Below are positions 61,021-64,000 of a stretch of 64,000 bases of DNA, one piece after another (the first letter of the stretch is position 1; each line of letters starts with the position of its first letter). This DNA comes from 2-12-FULL-35-15 sp036386835. Lineage in GTDB: Bacteria; Bacteroidota; Bacteroidia; 2-12-FULL-35-15. The notes below the pieces were generated by a model. It worked only from the letters and a program-made list of their open reading frames with translations. It did no database searches and had not been told where the DNA came from. Made by a program: the position numbers and the translations under genes. The stretch lies in NCBI GenBank assembly GCA_036386835.1, contig DASVUX010000038.1, forward strand, positions 1-64,000. The letters are read 5' to 3'.

Positions 61021-62595
61021 ATGAAACCACTTTCCCTTTTATTAGTTTTAACAGCCTTATTTAAGCTGAACCCGATCCATTCGCAGGACACGGCACTCGT
61101 TAAGCCCTCTGAGCTTCAGTATACGTCAGATTTCGAGAAGAAGCACTTCCAGGACTTCCTGGCTTCCGGAAAGCCGGACCTGCTTGCTCTCGCCATCTCA
61201 TTGAATGAGAACAGCACCGAGTTCGAGTATCAGAAAGTCAGGAAAGGGATCGACCAGATCTACCTGGAAAGCGATAAAAAAATAAAGGGTGAGAGTGATG
61301 TATCTAAAAAAGTAAAATACCTTTTTGAAAAGATCCATAAGAACATGTTCAGGAAATATGACCTCCAGGCCCATTTCGAAAAGATCTTTACGGATGGCAC
61401 ATACAATTGTGTTACAGGGTCCATGCTTTACGGGTTTGTATTTGAGCATTACGGCATCCCGTTCAAGATCATGGAAAAGCCCAAGCATGTTTATCTTATT
61501 GCAGACCCGGCCGACAAGAAGATCCTTGTAGAATCCACCGATCCCGGTTCAGGATATTTTCTGCCTAATGAAAAATACAAGAAGCAGTATGTCGACTACC
61601 TGGTGAAAAACAAACTGGTATCTAAATCAGAGCTGGATGAGCAGGGGTATGACCAGCTTTTTGAAAAAAGCTTTTATGCTGATGAAAAGATAAATTTCCA
61701 GCAACTGGTAGGGTTGCAGTATTACAATTCCGCTGTTGAATATTTCAATGCAAAAGATTTCAAGAACACTTTATCCCAGATCCAGAAAGCGTATGTTCTT
61801 TATCCCTGCGAAAGGATCAAGTTCATCCTGGAATCGTGCTACCCTATCCTCCTGCAGGACAAAGATTTTTCCGACCTGCGGGATGTTGATTTGTATGTTA
61901 AATACTTCAACTTAAGCAAGGAGGAGGACAAATCATACTTCATTGCAGAGTTTTCTGCAATGACAGAAAAGTTCCTGATGAATGAAAATAAGAAGGAGCA
62001 CTATGACCGGATTTTTGAAAAGATCTCTGCCGGCATTAAAGATTCCCTTTTCATGAACAAGATCTTCCTCTATTATTATGGGGAATATGCACGACTGGAA
62101 TACATGAACGGTAATTACAAGCAGGCGCTTGACCATATGATTGTCGCTTATGCGCGGAACCCTGAGAACGCAAAAGCCAAAGCCCTGTTCGCCTCGCTTG
62201 TTTCGGACCAGATGAGGACCAGCAATGATTATAAAAAGATCATTTCCAACCTTGATGAATATGTTGTAAAGTATCCCTTTTTAAAAGACAACATTAACAT
62301 CCGGCAGGCTTATGGAAATTTATATTTAATAATGGCGGGAAGTTATTTCGAGGCGAATAATGAAAAGCAGGCGCTCATCCATTTGAAGAACTTTGAAACA
62401 CTTGCGCAGAACAAGGAACTGATCTTCAACGAGGCGATCATCGGTTTATCTTATTCAGCAGGCTGGGGCTATTACGTAAGGATGCAGAAGCGGCAGTATG
62501 CTAAGCAGTTCATTAACAAAGGCCTGGAATACGCACCGTTCAGCACTGAATTACAGCATAAGAAACGGATAGCCAATGAAGATACTTCCCAATAG
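61021..62595 (+). CDS. Exported transglutaminase-like protein with TPR-type C-terminus
   Basis: A 524-residue protein with signal peptide (LSLLLVLTALFKLNPIHSQ). Residues about 95-180 have a transglutaminase-like core: TDGTYNCVTGSMLYGFVFEHYGIPFKI puts the Cys at 130, KPKHVYLIAD the His at 156, and LVESTDPGSGY the Asp at 174, in the order of the papain-like triad. The rest (185-524) is helical, with TPR-like pairs (YNAKDFKNTLSQIQKAYVLYP, NGNYKQALDHMIVAYARNPENAKAKALFAS). It is periplasmic or surface-facing by its signal peptide. Whether it acts as a peptidase, a cross-linker or an inactive fold is not clear. It is monocistronic with a strong terminator. Confidence 0.75.
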   Translation: MKPLSLLLVLTALFKLNPIHSQDTALVKPSELQYTSDFEKKHFQDFLASGKPDLLALAISLNENSTEFEYQKVRKGIDQIYLESDKKIKGESDVSKKVKYLFEKIHKNMFRKYDLQAHFEKIFTDGTYNCVTGSMLYGFVFEHYGIPFKIMEKPKHVYLIADPADKKILVESTDPGSGYFLPNEKYKKQYVDYLVKNKLVSKSELDEQGYDQLFEKSFYADEKINFQQLVGLQYYNSAVEYFNAKDFKNTLSQIQKAYVLYPCERIKFILESCYPILLQDKDFSDLRDVDLYVKYFNLSKEEDKSYFIAEFSAMTEKFLMNENKKEHYDRIFEKISAGIKDSLFMNKIFLYYYGEYARLEYMNGNYKQALDHMIVAYARNPENAKAKALFASLVSDQMRTSNDYKKIISNLDEYVVKYPFLKDNINIRQAYGNLYLIMAGSYFEANNEKQALIHLKNFETLAQNKELIFNEAIIGLSYSAGWGYYVRMQKRQYAKQFINKGLEYAPFSTELQHKKRIANEDTSQ

Positions 62596-62658
62596 AAAAC
62601 TTCTTCCCTGTACCCGTGATACAAACATCACTGCCTGTTTCAAGGTCACCTCTAATAA

Positions 62659-62687
62659 AAAAAGCACCGGTTTGGCCGGTGCTTTTT
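62659..62687. terminator. Bidirectional terminator, AAAAAGCACCGG hairpin
   Basis: A perfect 12-bp stem (AAAAAGCACCGG/CCGGTGCTTTTT) with a 5-base loop, T-rich on both strands, between converging genes. Confidence 0.92.
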
Positions 62688-62705
62688 CATTATCGTAATT
62701 ATTAT

Positions 62706-63991
62706 TTAATCTATGCGGATGAGCTCACCGCTCCAGGAGCGGTTATCGCTGCTGATGATGTGATAAAAGTAAATGCCCTTTTCCAGGTGCGGGTCAATTG
62801 TTTCCTGCATTGAATTGCTTAACTTCCTTGTAAAGACCTGCCGCCCCATGCAATCGAAGATCCACAGTGTTGCACTTGCACCCGGCATCGGGGGTTTTGA
62901 AATGGTGAGGGATGATGAGAAAGGGTTCGGATAGACAGAAAGTGGTTCAGCCTGCTTTGGCCCCCAGGTACCAACACCTGTGGATGAGCTCTGGAATTTA
63001 TAGATGTACTTTCCTGCGGCATATCCGAGCGTATCGCCAAAGAAACGAAAGCGGTTGATCGGTGTCCCGAAATTTTCCAGTGACCATGTCAGGCCCCCGT
63101 TCACCGTTTTATAGTTAGACACCCCTCCTCCTATCCAGCCAACGGAATCATTCAGGAAACCTATTCCCTGTGCGTTATAACTTCCGCTGAAGTGAAACTG
63201 CATGTCGGTCCGGTGAGCCCACCGTCTGTTGTCTTTAAGAAATACTGCGCACCGCTGGGGCGGAACGACTGCAGGGAAACATAACCGGTGTTTGCGGAAG
63301 GAAAAGAAACTTTCCACCCGATCTCTTTCGGATGCGCGGAAGTATGGACGATCGTCCAGTTATCACCGCCATCCACCGTGCGCAGCACTCTTCCCTGCGC
63401 ATTCAGGTAATTGGCATCCGAGCCACCGATAGCAATGCCGGTATCCTTATTAAAAAAATGAAGGTCCACTATTCCACCTGCTAATCCCGCCAGGCTTTTA
63501 TACGACCAGGTAACACCTTTATCAGTTGTTTTATAAAAACCTGCCGGGCCGTAATACCTGCCGCAGGCATAAAGGGTGGAATCGTTGACGGCAAACATTC
63601 CGCAGATCCCCGAAGGACGCGGTCCCGGCATCACCACATTGCTCCATGTTGTTCCACCATCCGTGGTTTTGTACATGATGGTAGTATCCTGCGGATTGTA
63701 ACCATCCGCGAGCGTACCGATAAAACCGGTAAGCGTATCGAGAAAAGCGATGTCACGGAACCTTGCACCGGAGGAGTCCACCTGCTTAAACCAGCTGTTA
63801 CCTCCATCGGTAGTTTTGATCACATAGCCGTTATCACCTAAAGAATAATTAACGGCCCATCCGATGTCGGGGTTTATAAAAAAAACATCATCATGGCGGT
63901 AGCTGGAAAGTGGCGAGGGCGTGGTCACCCATTGCGCACTGGTGCTGAGTGCAGCGGTGCACATCAGCAGAAGGGATACATATTTCTTCAT
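62706..63991 (-). pseudogene. T9SS beta-propeller (YCF48/BNR-type) gene with a single-base deletion
   Basis: Minus strand ATG 63991 starts a signal peptide (ends STSAQ) and a propeller of repeats with TTDGG.TW motifs (KTTDGGNSWFKQ, KTTDGGTTWSNV, KTTDKGVTWSYK, RTVDGGDNWTIV). Near 63211/63212 the expected TTDGGLTW loses one base of its TGG: this frame runs off into GPTCSF and stops at 63161, while the next frame continues TDMQFHFSGSYNAQGIGFLNDSVGWIGG to the type A sorting domain (LSVYPNPFSSSLTISKP, FDCMGRQVFT, EKGIYFYHI) and stops at 62706. Restoring one base gives a single protein of about 428 residues. Such propellers are typical surface proteins. The break may be genuine decay or a sequencing error. 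Confidence 0.88.
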
Positions 63992-64000
63992 TGATCGGGA

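Noticed and set aside
62706..63991. Programmed frameshift in the propeller gene
   Set aside because: The break is not at a slippery run and has no stop-plus-Shine-Dalgarno arrangement like prfB; a lost base in TGG explains it more simply.

Overview
The window is about 64 kb of chromosome from a member of the Bacteroidota, most likely a free-living gliding or surface-colonising lineage. Several things point there. Two intact and one broken secreted proteins carry C-terminal sorting domains of the type IX secretion system (T9SS), one type B and the others type A. There is a PorP/SprF outer-membrane protein next to a PorE-like OmpA lipoprotein. Promoters have the phylum-specific -7 box TAnnTTTG, in two cases with a TTTG box exactly 19 bases upstream. 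TTG starts are common. Base composition is moderate and I see no phage, insertion sequence, CRISPR array, rRNA or tRNA.

Layout. 1-9.5 kb: tex, recG, a small exported Spy/CpxP-like protein and the 2-oxoacid:ferredoxin oxidoreductase pair korA/korB, all on the minus strand, separated by repeat-filled spacers including a tandem array of about 145-bp units (2672-3256). 9.9-14.1 kb: a FadL-type porin, a T9SS-exported esterase and an MFS transporter on the plus strand. 14.1-23.8 kb: an ECF sigma factor coupled to a membrane-anchored FGE-domain protein (minus), then an RDD membrane protein (minus) diverging from a SpoIIM / membrane / DUF4129 / DUF4350 / MoxR / DUF58 / recX run (plus). 24.3-32.5 kb: prfB with its programmed frameshift, an ArsC-like protein, a T9SS surface module (SprB-like protein, PorP/SprF, PorE-like), fumC and a beta-barrel protein. 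32.6-45.3 kb: manC-type pyrophosphorylase, aminotransferase, SprT-like peptidase, feoAB, a 40-residue lipoprotein not called by ordinary gene length limits, mlaEF, a T9SS cargo protein and gcvP. 45.3-54.5 kb: a large SpoIIE-phosphatase sensor, hemL, a decayed GxxExxY gene inside an inverted repeat, and a tryptophan-degradation operon (kynU, two YdeI-type genes, kmo). 54.6-64 kb: TPR protein, DUF4286, rsmA, a LipL32-like exported protein, mgtE, a 2-hydroxyacid dehydrogenase, a transglutaminase-like TPR protein and a frameshifted T9SS beta-propeller gene.

Most of the window is housekeeping metabolism, with envelope and secretion functions interleaved. The most unusual items are the LipL32-like protein, which keeps the residues that bind calcium in the Leptospira protein; the GxxExxY gene, which looks like a small element bounded by about 28-bp inverted repeats; the tandem intergenic array; the sigma factor/FGE membrane protein pair; and a set of genes whose -7 box lies only 4-20 bases from the start codon, implying very short leaders.
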